From positions 1-64,000 of the forward strand of contig NZ_JANFNG010000034.1 in assembly GCF_024436035.1 (NCBI RefSeq): a stretch of DNA of 64,000 nucleotides. The letters run 5' to 3'. The DNA comes from Streptomyces humicola. GTDB lineage: Bacteria; Actinomycetota; Actinomycetes; Streptomycetales; Streptomycetaceae. The notes below the pieces were generated by a model. The model did not search any database and was not told the origin of the DNA. It saw only the letters and a program-made list of their open reading frames with translations. Within the stretch, counting starts at the first letter, position 1; the number at the start of each line of letters is the position of its first letter. This document shows positions 8,777 through 18,377 of this stretch, piece after piece. Both the position numbers and the translations under genes were made by a program.

Positions 8777-9316
8777 TCAGCCGCCGTTGACGACCTTCAC
8801 GGTCCAGTCGCACTCGGAGTTGATCTGAAGGTGGTGGGTGCCCGCGTCGTACTGCGGATCCTGGCCGCTGCCCTGGGACTTCAGCTCGTTGGCGAGCGGC
8901 ATGCCCGTCTCGTCGGTGACGATGAAGTTGCCGGGCTGCCCGAGCGCCGCGCAGTTGAAGGTGTACTGGAGCGTCCAGTTGCCGCCGACTGTGAAGGACG
9001 GGGTGTTCTTGATTCCGCTTCCGCTGTCGGTCATGACGACCGTGGGCGCCGCCGTCGGAGTCGGCTTCTGGTTCAGAGCGCTGCTCGACGGGGCGGTGGC
9101 GGTCGGGCTGCCGGAGGAGTTGCTGTGCGCGCCCGTGGTCGTGCCCGTCGCGCCGGCGGCTACGAGACCGATGATGACGAGCAGAGCCAGCGCGCCCGAG
9201 CATCCGAGGCAGCCGAAGAGGCCCTTCCTGGACTTCTTCTGCGGCTGCTGGGGCGGCCCGTATCCCGGCTGCTGACCGTACGGGTACGGGTTAGCCGGGG
9301 GCTGGTTGTGATTCAT
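8777..9316 (-). CDS. membrane-anchored extracytoplasmic protein
   Basis: The product is 179 residues. A Pro/Gln/Tyr/Gly-rich cytoplasmic head (about 1-28) and basic stretch (KKSRK) precede one hydrophobic helix (ALALLVIIGLVAAGATG), then a Ser/Thr/Pro linker and a C-terminal domain of about 100 residues that looks like a beta-rich extracellular domain. This layout is common in actinobacterial DUF4190/DUF4352-like surface proteins, but the exact family is not clear. The ATG at 9316 is preceded by a strong GGGGAGGA site with good spacing. It is the first gene of the minus-strand run and diverges from the methyltransferase gene. Confidence 0.7.
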   Translation of the reverse strand: MNHNQPPANPYPYGQQPGYGPPQQPQKKSRKGLFGCLGCSGALALLVIIGLVAAGATGTTTGAHSNSSGSPTATAPSSSALNQKPTPTAAPTVVMTDSGSGIKNTPSFTVGGNWTLQYTFNCAALGQPGNFIVTDETGMPLANELKSQGSGQDPQYDAGTHHLQINSECDWTVKVVNGG

Positions 9317-9617
9317 GAGGCGTGTTCCTCCCCTGTTGTCCTGCGCAGTTGCTTGTCCCGCGCGGCGCCTACGTCTGGAACTTCTGGAACTGGTCTGTCC
9401 GGTCGACTCGCGAGCCCCGTTCGCCCGGTGGGCGGAGGGACGGGGCAGGGCCGGGCTTCCTGCGTGCTGGAGATCAGCGCAGTCGCTACGAGGACCAAGC
9501 CTCGAGCGGAAGCAGAGCCAGATAAGCAGAACAATGAAAGCACTGTCAATCACATCTTCTGGAGTGGATCGTCGTGTAGGGTGTGTGCGTCAGCTCGCCA
9601 CCGAGTGGGGGAAGGTC
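9317..9617. promoter_or_regulatory. divergent intergenic promoter region
   Basis: This 301-bp non-coding interval separates the minus-strand membrane protein gene from the plus-strand methyltransferase gene, so promoters for both directions should lie here. The part nearest the methyltransferase (about 9520-9590) is clearly richer in A/T than its surroundings, as expected for a promoter. I see no convincing -35/-10 pair and no clear operator palindrome. Confidence 0.4.
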
Positions 9618-11804
9618 ATGCCGAAGCCGTCCGCACAGGTGACCGCCGCCGAGATCTCCCGGCTGGCGGGGGTGACGCGTGCCACGGTCAGCAACTGGCG
9701 CCGCAGGCATGCCGACTTCCCCGCCCCGGTCGCCGGCACCGATGCCAGCCCGCTGTACGACTTGGAGGCGGTGCGCGCCTGGCTCGCGGCGCGCGGCCAC
9801 GTATCGTCCGCCTCACCGGCCGAGGAACTGCGCACCGTCTTGCGCCTGCATACCGGGACCGACGGCGCCGCCACCCGCCTGCTGCCCCTGGTCCTGGCCG
9901 CCGCCGAGCGCGACAAGGACGACCTGGCCGCGCTGAGCGGGCTCCCCGACGCCGATCTCGCGGCACGCTGCCAGGAAGCGGTGGGCAAGCTGACCGACGT
10001 CGTCCCCGACGCGGACGCCATCACCTACACGCCGGACGACGCGTCCCTGCTGCGCGCCCTGCTGCACTGCGTGCACGGGCAGAGCGCCCAGGCCGCTCTC
10101 GACGTCCTCGCCGAGCGCGAGTTGGAGGACAGCGCCGCAAGCGGCGCCTACCAAACCCCCCAGCGGCTAGCCGATCTGATGTCCTGCCTGCTGGCACCCG
10201 GCCCCGGCCCGTATCCGGCGCGGGTGCTCGACCCGGCCTGCGGCAGCGGCAGCCTGCTCGCCGCCGCCCGCTCCGGCGCCACCTGCCTGTTCGGCCAGGA
10301 CAGCATCCCCGTCCAGGCCCAGCGCAGCGCCGTGCGGCTACACCTGTCCGCCCCCCGCGCCGAGGTCGCCGTGCGCGCCGGGGACTCGCTGCGCGCCGAC
10401 GCCTTCCCCGGCCTCACCGTGGACGCCGTCCTGTGCAACCCACCGTACGGAGACCGCGACTGGGGCCACGACGACCTGGCCTACGACCCCCGCTGGGCCT
10501 ACGGCCTGCCACCGCGCGCCGAGTCCGAACTCGCCTGGGTCCAGCACGCTCTGGCCCACCTCGCCCCCGGCGGCCTCGCGGTCATGCTCCTGCCGCCCGC
10601 CACCGCCTCACGCGCCTCCGGCCGCCGGGTACGCGCCGAACTGTTGCGCGCTAGCGCCCTGCGCGCCGTCATCGCGCTGCCGCCCGGCGCCGCCACCCCC
10701 TTCCACATCGGCCTGCACCTGTGGATCCTGCAACGCCCGCGGCCGGACGAGACCGGGCAGCACACGGTGCTGTTCATCGACACCGCCGCCGACCAACGAC
10801 CTAGCCCCGCCCACACGTTGCCCACCCAAGCGGCGGGCACGCCGGCCCGCTCCCGGGAGGGACGAACGGACCTTGACTGGACCGCGCTGAGCGACACCGT
10901 CCTGGCTCACTGGCGGTTGTTTGCTGCCGATCCTGCTGGCTTTGCTGACGAGCCCGGCGTGGCGCGCGCCGTCCCGGTCATCGAGCTTCTCGACGACCTG
11001 GTCGACATCACCCCGACTCGTCACGTCCGGACCAGCCCGTCCGCTGCTGACCCGGCCGCGATCGCCAAGCGCGCTGAGGAACTGCGACGCCGGCTGAAGG
11101 AGGGCGTCACGATCTTGGCGGCGTCCAGCGGCGGTGGCGGCTGGCAGCCGGCGGGGGAGGGCGCGCGTTCTTGGCGCACCGCCACCATCGCCGACCTCAC
11201 ACGCGGCGGAGCCCTCACCCTCCACCGCGCCGCCCCCGGCACGCGCGGCGCCCAGGAATCCGAACGACCGGGTGAGGGTGAGGAGTACGCGGGCCGGGCT
11301 GTCCTCACCGGGTACGACGTGGCGACCGGCGGATGCGCCTCCGGAGACCCCGATGGGCAGGCGGGAGCAGCCTCCGTCCTCGTCGAGGAGGGCGACATCC
11401 TGCTGTCGAGCCTCCGCACCGTCGCCCCGGGCGCCATCGTTCGAGTCGCGGACGCCACCGACGCCGGATGCCTCCTCGGCCCGAACCTGCACCTCTTCCG
11501 CCCCGACCCCGAGCGCCTGGACTCCTGGTTCCTGGCGGGCTTCCTGTCCGCCGAGGACAACATCAACGCCGCATCCACCGGTACCACGACCATCCAGATC
11601 GACCCTAGGCGCCTGCGCCTCCCGTTGCTGCCGCTGGCCGAACAGCGCCGCTACGGCAAGGCGTTCCGCCGCCTGTACGAGCTACGCGCCGCCGCCCGGC
11701 AAGCCGCCGACCTGGCCACCGCCACCGCAGACCTCCTCGGCACCGGACTCACCGGCGGCGCCCTCCTGCCCCCCGGCACTCAACCCGAGTCCGATTCCGC
11801 CTGA
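9618..11804 (+). CDS. N6-adenine methyltransferase fused to specificity-like domain
   Basis: This 728-residue protein, read from the ATG at 9618 (preceded by GGGGGAAGG), has three parts. Residues 5-60 form a MerR/AlpA-like winged helix (EISRLAGVTRATVSNWRRR). The middle carries the type I gamma-class methyltransferase motifs: SAM-binding VLDPACGSGSLL (about 205) and catalytic CNPPYGDRDWG (about 275). The last 200 residues (WRTATIADLTRGG onward, with LLPLAEQRRYGKAFRRLYEL at the end) look like a single type I target-recognition half with its helical spacer. Such M-S fusions methylate adenine without a separate HsdS. No restriction subunit of its own is obvious, so it may be an orphan, or part of a system with the minus-strand genes. 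It lies 80 bp upstream of hsdM. Confidence 0.82.
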   Translation: MPKPSAQVTAAEISRLAGVTRATVSNWRRRHADFPAPVAGTDASPLYDLEAVRAWLAARGHVSSASPAEELRTVLRLHTGTDGAATRLLPLVLAAAERDKDDLAALSGLPDADLAARCQEAVGKLTDVVPDADAITYTPDDASLLRALLHCVHGQSAQAALDVLAERELEDSAASGAYQTPQRLADLMSCLLAPGPGPYPARVLDPACGSGSLLAAARSGATCLFGQDSIPVQAQRSAVRLHLSAPRAEVAVRAGDSLRADAFPGLTVDAVLCNPPYGDRDWGHDDLAYDPRWAYGLPPRAESELAWVQHALAHLAPGGLAVMLLPPATASRASGRRVRAELLRASALRAVIALPPGAATPFHIGLHLWILQRPRPDETGQHTVLFIDTAADQRPSPAHTLPTQAAGTPARSREGRTDLDWTALSDTVLAHWRLFAADPAGFADEPGVARAVPVIELLDDLVDITPTRHVRTSPSAADPAAIAKRAEELRRRLKEGVTILAASSGGGGWQPAGEGARSWRTATIADLTRGGALTLHRAAPGTRGAQESERPGEGEEYAGRAVLTGYDVATGGCASGDPDGQAGAASVLVEEGDILLSSLRTVAPGAIVRVADATDAGCLLGPNLHLFRPDPERLDSWFLAGFLSAEDNINAASTGTTTIQIDPRRLRLPLLPLAEQRRYGKAFRRLYELRAAARQAADLATATADLLGTGLTGGALLPPGTQPESDSA

Positions 11805-11883
11805 CGCCGGGACGAGCGCCCCCGGCATCGAGCACACTGGCTTCCTCCGCACCCAACCGGACGGACCTTGTGAAGGGAACCCG

Positions 11884-13875
11884 TTGAACAGCAGCAAGCA
11901 CACGGAACTGGCGAACCACGCCTGGTCCGTCGCCGACCTCCTGCGCGGCGACTACAAACAGTCCGACTACGGCAAGGTCATCCTGCCGTTCACCGTGCTG
12001 CGGCGCCTGGAGTGCGTACTGGAGCCGACACGGGAGAAGGTCGCGGAGCTGGCCGCCCAATACAAGGACAGCGGCATCGACCCGGACGGGTTCCTGCGCC
12101 GCGCCTCGGGCCACTCCTTCTACAACAAGTCAAACCTGAGTCTGAAGAAGATCGCGGCGGACCCGCAGAACGCCGCGAAGAACCTCCAGGTGTATGTGGG
12201 GGCGTTCTCGGACAACGCACGCGGAGTGCTGGACCGCTTCGAGTTCGCCCAGCAGGTGAAGCGGCTCGACAGCGCAAACCTGCTCTACAAGGTCATCGGC
12301 AAGTTCACCGACCTGGACCTGCACCCGGACAACGTGCCCAACCACAACATGGGTTACATCTTCGAGGAGCTGATCCGCCGCTTCGCCGAGCAGTCCAACG
12401 AGACCGCGGGTGAGCACTTCACGCCCCGCGAGGTCATCAAGCTCATGGTGAACCTGCTGATCGCCCCGGACGGCGACGCGCTGCACCTGCCCGGTGTGGT
12501 CCGCACGGTCATGGACCCTGCGTGCGGCACGGGCGGCATGCTCTCGGCGATGGACGACCACATCAAGGCGCTCAACCCCGACGCCACGGTGGAGATGTTC
12601 GGGCAGGAACTCAACCCCGAGTCGTGGGCGATCTGCCGGTCCGACCTCATGATCAAAGGCCAGGACCCGGAGAACATCGTCTTCGGAAACTCCTTCTCCG
12701 ACGACGGGCACACGCGCAGGACCTTCGACTACCTGCTGGCCAACCCGCCGTTCGGCGTGGAGTGGAAGAAGGTCAAGGAGGAGGTCGAGCACGAGCACCA
12801 GACGCTCGGCGAGGCCGGCCGCTTCGGTGCGGGGCTGCCGCGCATCAACGACGGCTCGCTGCTGTTCCTCCAGCACATGATCTCCAAGATGAAGCCAGTC
12901 GACGTCAACGGCGGGGGCGGCTCGCGCATCGCGATCGTCTTCAACGGCTCACCCCTGTTCACGGGCGCGGCAGGCTCGGGCGAGTCGGAGATCCGGAGAT
13001 GGATCCTGGAGAACGACTGGCTGGAGGCCATCATCGCCCTCCCGGACCAGCTCTTCTACAACACCGGCATCTCCACCTACTTCTGGATCCTCACCAACCG
13101 CAAGAACCCCGAGCACAAGGGCAAGGTCGTACTGCTGGATGCGCGCGACCAGTGGCAGAAGATGCGCAAGTCCCTCGGCGACAAGCGCAAGGAGCTCGGC
13201 AAGGAGCACATCGCGACGATCACGCGGCTGTACGGCGAGGCCCTTGCCGCCGCCGAGAACCCCGAACACCCGCTCCACGCGAAGGTCAAGGTCTTCGCCA
13301 ACACGGACTTCGGGTACCAGCGGATCACGGTGGAGCGGCCGTTGAAGCTCCGCTTCGAGGTCACGGAGGAGACGCTGGCCGCGCTGGCGGCAGCCAAGCC
13401 GGTGCAGAAGCTGGAGGCCAGCGAGGAGTTCCTGTCGGCGGCGCGGACGCTGCTGGGCTCGACGTGGGAAACCAAGTCCGAGGCGTTCGTGGCGTTGAAG
13501 GACGCGGTCGTCGCGGCCGGGCTGCTATGGCCGACGGGCGCGCCTTTCGCGAGGGCGCTACGCGAGGCCATCGGCGTGCGGGACCCGGAGGGCGAGGTCC
13601 AGCTCATCAAGGGCACGCCCGAGCCGGACCCGGAGCTGCGGGACTACGAGAACGTACCGCTGGGCGAGGAAGTCGAGGAGTACCTGAAGCGGGAGGTCCA
13701 CCCACACGTGCCGGACGCGTGGATCGACCACAGCAAGACCAAGGTGGGGTACGAGATCCCGTTCACCCGGCACTTCTACGTGTATGAACCGCCGCGACCG
13801 TTGGCGGAAATCGACGTGGAGTTGCAAGCGCTGGAAGCTGAGATCCAGATGCTCTTGGGGGAGGTCACCCAGTGA
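11884..13875 (+). CDS. hsdM: type I restriction-modification methylase subunit HsdM
   Basis: HsdM is the 663-residue modification subunit of a type I system. It starts at a TTG preceded by GAAGGGA. An N-terminal helical HsdM_N domain (LANHAWSVADLLRGDYKQSDYG) precedes the SAM-binding motif DPACGTGG (about 211-218) and the catalytic motif NPPF (about 287-290). These place it in the N6-adenine methyltransferase class. The C-terminal 150 residues beyond the catalytic core are longer than in classic HsdM but are seen in actinobacterial homologues. It overlaps hsdS by 4 bp (GTGA), so M and S are translationally coupled as expected for an M2S core complex. Confidence 0.95.
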   Translation: MNSSKHTELANHAWSVADLLRGDYKQSDYGKVILPFTVLRRLECVLEPTREKVAELAAQYKDSGIDPDGFLRRASGHSFYNKSNLSLKKIAADPQNAAKNLQVYVGAFSDNARGVLDRFEFAQQVKRLDSANLLYKVIGKFTDLDLHPDNVPNHNMGYIFEELIRRFAEQSNETAGEHFTPREVIKLMVNLLIAPDGDALHLPGVVRTVMDPACGTGGMLSAMDDHIKALNPDATVEMFGQELNPESWAICRSDLMIKGQDPENIVFGNSFSDDGHTRRTFDYLLANPPFGVEWKKVKEEVEHEHQTLGEAGRFGAGLPRINDGSLLFLQHMISKMKPVDVNGGGGSRIAIVFNGSPLFTGAAGSGESEIRRWILENDWLEAIIALPDQLFYNTGISTYFWILTNRKNPEHKGKVVLLDARDQWQKMRKSLGDKRKELGKEHIATITRLYGEALAAAENPEHPLHAKVKVFANTDFGYQRITVERPLKLRFEVTEETLAALAAAKPVQKLEASEEFLSAARTLLGSTWETKSEAFVALKDAVVAAGLLWPTGAPFARALREAIGVRDPEGEVQLIKGTPEPDPELRDYENVPLGEEVEEYLKREVHPHVPDAWIDHSKTKVGYEIPFTRHFYVYEPPRPLAEIDVELQALEAEIQMLLGEVTQ

Positions 13876-15164
13876 GCAGGTGGCGCAGTGTTCGCCTTAA
13901 AGACCTCTGTCTCGACGCCGGTCAATACGGTCTCAACGTATCGGCAGAAGCGTATGCCCAGTCAGGAGTACGGCTGCTGCGTACCACGGACATCAGCACT
14001 GGTACCCTGATTCCTGAAGATTGCGGAGTCTTCGTAGACTCCGTTTCCGAGGAGCGATTCACCCTTGTAGCGGGGGATCTACTGCTCTCCCGCAGTGGAA
14101 CGCCGCCTGGGCAGTCCTACCTTGTTCGTCCTGGCGATGCAGGTATGACGTTCGCGGGCTATCTGGTGAGATTCCGTCCCCGTTCGGATGTGGACCCGCG
14201 GTTCCTCGCCTACGTTGCCCGCAGCGCTCCATTCCAGCACACTATCCATGCGGAGTCGGTATCATCGACAATCCAGAACTTTAACGCTGAGCGTTACGCG
14301 AACATCCGTTTCGTATCCCCGGACCTCGCGCAGCAGCGCCGCATCGCCGACTTCCTCGATGCCGAGACAGCTCGCATCGACCGAGTTGGTCGACTACGTG
14401 ACTCGCAAAGAGACCTGCTGAGTCTTCTGCTGACGCAACTCGTCGATGGCGCTTTGGCCGGCGACTCTGAAACGCTGCAGAAACTAGGTGTCGAAACCAA
14501 TAGCTTGGGCTGGGCGAAGGGGAAGGTGAGCCGTCTATGCGAGGTGATCCCAGGCTATGCGTTTCCAAGTGACGGATTTTCGCCGAGCGGCAAGATGCGG
14601 CTCCTGCGCGGGGTCAACGTCTCTGTCGACCAGACGTCCTGGACGGACTGCGTTTCATGGGATGAAGACCGAACACCAACGCCTGTGCGGTTCCACCTGC
14701 GCGCGGGGGATCTGGTTCTCGGTATGGATCGCCCTTGGATCTCCAGCGGTATGCGTATCACCTTCATTGACGAAGAAGACCTACCTGCCTTGCTGCTTCA
14801 ACGCGTTGCTTGCCTGCGGCCAAATTCTGCAGACATAGATATGCGGTATGTCTACTGGAGCTTGCGCTCCTCTCAATTCCGTCAAGCGGTGGAGGGCGAA
14901 CTCACGGGTGTCTCAGTTCCACACCTGAGTGGAGATCAGATTGGTGGCTTCTCCTTTCCTCTTCCGCCGATCTCCGTGCAGAGGACTATCTCAGATCAGC
15001 TGGCGATTCACTCTGCGCTTATCCGCAAGCTGCAGGCCGCGATGATTCGGCAGACCACGTTGCTGGGCGAACGCCGCCAGTCTCTCATCACCGCCGCCGT
15101 CACCGGCCAGTTCGACGTGTCCGCCGCCAGTGGCCGCAACGTAACGGAAGGACTCCCCGCATGA
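13872..15164 (+). CDS. hsdS: type I restriction-modification specificity subunit HsdS
   Basis: The product is 430 residues with the duplicated target-recognition layout. The first half ends in PDLAQQRRIADFLDAETARIDRV and the second in PPISVQRTISDQLAIHSALIRKL. Each is the conserved helical region that spaces the two recognition domains. It determines the DNA sequence bound by the M2S and R2M2S complexes. Its GTG start overlaps the hsdM stop by 4 bp and its stop overlaps the hsdR start by 4 bp. The coding sequence is visibly richer in A/T than hsdM and hsdR, especially 13900-14450 and 14540-15000, consistent with exchange of target-recognition domains by recombination. Confidence 0.95.
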   Translation: MSRWRSVRLKDLCLDAGQYGLNVSAEAYAQSGVRLLRTTDISTGTLIPEDCGVFVDSVSEERFTLVAGDLLLSRSGTPPGQSYLVRPGDAGMTFAGYLVRFRPRSDVDPRFLAYVARSAPFQHTIHAESVSSTIQNFNAERYANIRFVSPDLAQQRRIADFLDAETARIDRVGRLRDSQRDLLSLLLTQLVDGALAGDSETLQKLGVETNSLGWAKGKVSRLCEVIPGYAFPSDGFSPSGKMRLLRGVNVSVDQTSWTDCVSWDEDRTPTPVRFHLRAGDLVLGMDRPWISSGMRITFIDEEDLPALLLQRVACLRPNSADIDMRYVYWSLRSSQFRQAVEGELTGVSVPHLSGDQIGGFSFPLPPISVQRTISDQLAIHSALIRKLQAAMIRQTTLLGERRQSLITAAVTGQFDVSAASGRNVTEGLPA

Positions 15165-18100
15165 GCCCTGCACCCGCGCCGCATGACGAGTCCGCCTTCG
15201 GCTCCGCTATCGTTGCCGCCCTGTGCGAACGTGGCTGGCGGAAGGCGAACCCCGAGGACTACCGGCCCGATCTCGGGCTGGACACCAGCGAGCTGTTCGC
15301 GTTCATCGGCGCCACCCAGCCTGACGAGTGGAACGAGCTACTGACCGTCTACGGTGGCGACCCGAACGAGGCCCAGCGGGGCTTCGCTCAGCGCTTGGAC
15401 CGGGCGATCGCCGACAGCGGGCTGCTGCACATCCTCCGGAACGGCGTGAAGGACCGGGGCGTCCGGCTTCGCGTCGCGTACTTCAAGCCCAACCTCATCT
15501 CAGCCGACTCCGTGCTCGACGGCTACCGGGCCAACCGCCTCACCATCGTCCGCGAGCTCCCCTACGCCACCAAGCAGGCCGACTGGGGCCACCGCCTCGA
15601 CCTGACCCTGTTCCTGAACGGAATCCCGGTCGCCACCGCCGAGTTGAAGAACCCACTCACTGGGCAGGGCGTCGAGCACGCCAAGGAGCAGTACCGGACC
15701 GACCGCGACCCGACCGAGCTGATCTTCACCCGGCGCGTGATCGCCAACTTCGCTGTCGACCCGGACCTGGTTTTCGTGACCACCCAGCTCCGTGGCAAGA
15801 GCACCCAGTTCCTGCCGTTCAACACCGGCTCCACTGGCCCCGGCCAGCCCGGCGGGGCCGGGAACCCAGCGCCCACCGCATTCGGCATGTACGCCACCTC
15901 CTACCTGTGGGAGCAGGTCTGGCAGCGGGACAACTGGCTGGACCTCCTCCAGCGCTTCGCGCACCAGCAGAAGCACAAGACCCCCGGCGGCGGCACCACC
16001 AAGTCCACGATCTTCCCCCGATTCCACCAGTGGGACGTGGTCAAGAAACTCACCGCCCACGCGGCCACCCACGGCACTGGCCAGAACTATCTGATCATGG
16101 CGTCCGCCGGCTCCGGCAAGTCGAACACCGTCGGCTGGCTTGCTCACCGCCTCAGCGATCTGCACGCCGACACCGCCCCGAACGGGCTCGATCCCGAGGC
16201 CCTGCGCAACAACCGCATCACGCCCGGCGAACCCGTCTTCGACAAGGTCATCGTGATCACGGACCGCCGTAACCTGGACGCCCAGCTCCGGGAGACCGTC
16301 GGCAGTTTCTCCCAGACCGACGGCTTGGTCGTGAAGGTCGATGAGAAGCACGGCGCGAAGAGCGAGCAGCTCGCCCGTGCCCTCTCCCGGGACACCGGCA
16401 AGATCGTCACTGTCACCCTGCATTCGTTCCCGGCGCTGCTTGACTACATCAAGCGCAACCCGACCGAGATCAGCGGCACTCGCTTTGCGATCGTCGTCGA
16501 CGAGGCGCACTCGTCCCAGTCCGGCGATGCCGCCACCGCCGTCAAGGCCGCCTTGCGGGACCTCGGCCTGGATGCCGACTCCGACGACGAGGGCGCGAGC
16601 TCCGTCACCCTGGACACGCCGGAGACCTTGGACGGCAAGCTCAAGGCGAAGGCCGAAGAACGCTCGCAGGCCGCCAATCTGTCCTACTTCGCCTTCACGG
16701 CCACCCCGAAGGCGAAGACTCTCGAACTCTTCGGCACCGAAAGCATGGAGAACGGCAAGGCGGTATACCGCCCGTTCCATACGTACTCCATGCGCCAGGC
16801 CATCGAGGAAGGCTTCATCCTCGACCCGTTGCGTAACTACGTCACGTACAACACCTACTGGAAGCTGGCGAACCTGAACCGGGACGAGAAGGAGGTCGAT
16901 CCCTCCAAGGCGAACAGTCTGCTTGCCCGGTTCGCGCTCATGCACGAGCACACCGTTGCCCAGCACGCCCAGGTGATCGTGGAGCACTTCGTCGCGCACA
17001 CCCGTGGCCGGCTCGGTGGACGTGCCAAGGCGATGGTGGTTACGGCGTCCCGGCAGTCCGCCGTGGAGATGGCGCGGGCCATCAAGAGCTACCTCAAGGA
17101 CCGCGACTACGACTCCATCTACCCGGACTTGGGCGTCCTCGTCGCCTTCTCCGGTTCGCTCACCATCGACGGGGAGGAGACCACCGAGAGCAAGGAGAAC
17201 GGCGGTCTTCCCGAGAGCGCGCTGCCCAAGGCGTTCGCGTACGTCCGTGCCGACGACAAGGCCGTCAAGGCGGGCGGCAAGGGGCAGCAGGAGTACAAGA
17301 TCCTGGTCGTCGCCGAGAAGTACCAGACCGGCTTCGACCAGCCGCTGCTCACGACGATGTACGTCAACAAGAAGCTGACCGGCATCTCTGCAGTGCAGAC
17401 CATCTCCCGCCTCAACCGCACCGCCGAGCGCAAGTCCCAGGCCGATCTGGCGGTCCTGGACTTCGTCAACCACGCCGAGGACATACAGGACGCCTTCCGT
17501 CCGTACTTCGAGGAGGCGACGACCCTCCCCTCCGACCCGAACCTCCTCTACACGGCCCAAAGCCGCGTCATGTCCGCACCGGTCATCTCCGAGCAGGACA
17601 TGGACGAGTTCGCCGCCGCGTACTTCGAGGCGAAGGAGAAGGCAGGCGGCTCGCAGGCCAGGTGGGAGAAGCTCCACGCCGAGCTCTACCGACTCCTCTC
17701 CCCCGCCGTCACCCGGTTCACCGCCCTCATGGAGAGCGAGGAGGAGGACGACGTCGAGACGGCGGAGGACTTCCGCGCCAACCTCAACGACTACGTCCGC
17801 AAGTACGGCTTCCTCGCCCAGATCGTGCCGTATCACGACCCCGAGCTGGAGCGGCTGCACCTGTACGGGCGCTACCTCCTCAACCGGCTTCCCCGCAACG
17901 CCGACGGCGGCGTGGACATAGGCGAGGTCGACCTCAGCCACCTTCGCGTCGAGAAGACCGGCGAGTACGACATCTCCCTCAGCCCCGAGGGGCCCGCCGA
18001 GCTCAAGGGGTTCGGCGACGGCGTGGGCGCCGCCAAGGAGGCCGAGAAGTCACTGCTGTCCGAGCTGATCGAGAAGTTCAACGCGAGGTTCGGCACCGAG

Positions 18101-18370
18101 TTCACGGAGGAGGACATCCTCCCGGCCTTCAACGCCGCCAAGAACGACCCGAAGGTCCGCGCCGCCGCGGTCGTCAACGACGAGGAGAACTTCGGCGTCG
18201 TCTTCGACAAGGCGTTCAACGGCTACATGATGGACCATGTCTCCACCATCGACACCCTCGGTAAGCGGTACTTCGGCGCCGACCGCAGCTTCAAGTCCAA
18301 CCTGGACCGCAGCGCGCGGCGCGCCGCGTGGCGGATGATCCGCAACGAGGAGGGCCTGGACGACGTGTGA
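15161..18370 (+). CDS. hsdR: type I restriction endonuclease/translocase HsdR
   Basis: HsdR is the 1069-residue motor and nuclease subunit. The N-terminal PD-(D/E)XK nuclease is visible as RLDLTLFLNGIPVATAELK (Asp147, Glu161, Lys163). It is followed by the SF2 translocase with Walker A ASAGSGKS (about 314-321) and the DEAH box FAIVVDEAHSS. Downstream it carries motif TATPKAKT and the late motif YQTGFDQPLL. A C-terminal helical domain should contact the methylase core. The enzyme cuts DNA at a distance after ATP-driven translocation when target sites are unmethylated. The ATG overlaps the hsdS stop by 4 bp. All motifs are intact, so hsdMSR looks functional. Confidence 0.95.
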   Translation: MSPAPAPHDESAFGSAIVAALCERGWRKANPEDYRPDLGLDTSELFAFIGATQPDEWNELLTVYGGDPNEAQRGFAQRLDRAIADSGLLHILRNGVKDRGVRLRVAYFKPNLISADSVLDGYRANRLTIVRELPYATKQADWGHRLDLTLFLNGIPVATAELKNPLTGQGVEHAKEQYRTDRDPTELIFTRRVIANFAVDPDLVFVTTQLRGKSTQFLPFNTGSTGPGQPGGAGNPAPTAFGMYATSYLWEQVWQRDNWLDLLQRFAHQQKHKTPGGGTTKSTIFPRFHQWDVVKKLTAHAATHGTGQNYLIMASAGSGKSNTVGWLAHRLSDLHADTAPNGLDPEALRNNRITPGEPVFDKVIVITDRRNLDAQLRETVGSFSQTDGLVVKVDEKHGAKSEQLARALSRDTGKIVTVTLHSFPALLDYIKRNPTEISGTRFAIVVDEAHSSQSGDAATAVKAALRDLGLDADSDDEGASSVTLDTPETLDGKLKAKAEERSQAANLSYFAFTATPKAKTLELFGTESMENGKAVYRPFHTYSMRQAIEEGFILDPLRNYVTYNTYWKLANLNRDEKEVDPSKANSLLARFALMHEHTVAQHAQVIVEHFVAHTRGRLGGRAKAMVVTASRQSAVEMARAIKSYLKDRDYDSIYPDLGVLVAFSGSLTIDGEETTESKENGGLPESALPKAFAYVRADDKAVKAGGKGQQEYKILVVAEKYQTGFDQPLLTTMYVNKKLTGISAVQTISRLNRTAERKSQADLAVLDFVNHAEDIQDAFRPYFEEATTLPSDPNLLYTAQSRVMSAPVISEQDMDEFAAAYFEAKEKAGGSQARWEKLHAELYRLLSPAVTRFTALMESEEEDDVETAEDFRANLNDYVRKYGFLAQIVPYHDPELERLHLYGRYLLNRLPRNADGGVDIGEVDLSHLRVEKTGEYDISLSPEGPAELKGFGDGVGAAKEAEKSLLSELIEKFNARFGTEFTEEDILPAFNAAKNDPKVRAAAVVNDEENFGVVFDKAFNGYMMDHVSTIDTLGKRYFGADRSFKSNLDRSARRAAWRMIRNEEGLDDV

Positions 18371-18377
18371 CCCCTTT

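Noticed and set aside
15500-17941. Long antisense open frame inside hsdR
   Set aside because: The sense strand encodes an intact HsdR with all motifs; the antisense product is low-complexity Gly/Val/Leu-rich.
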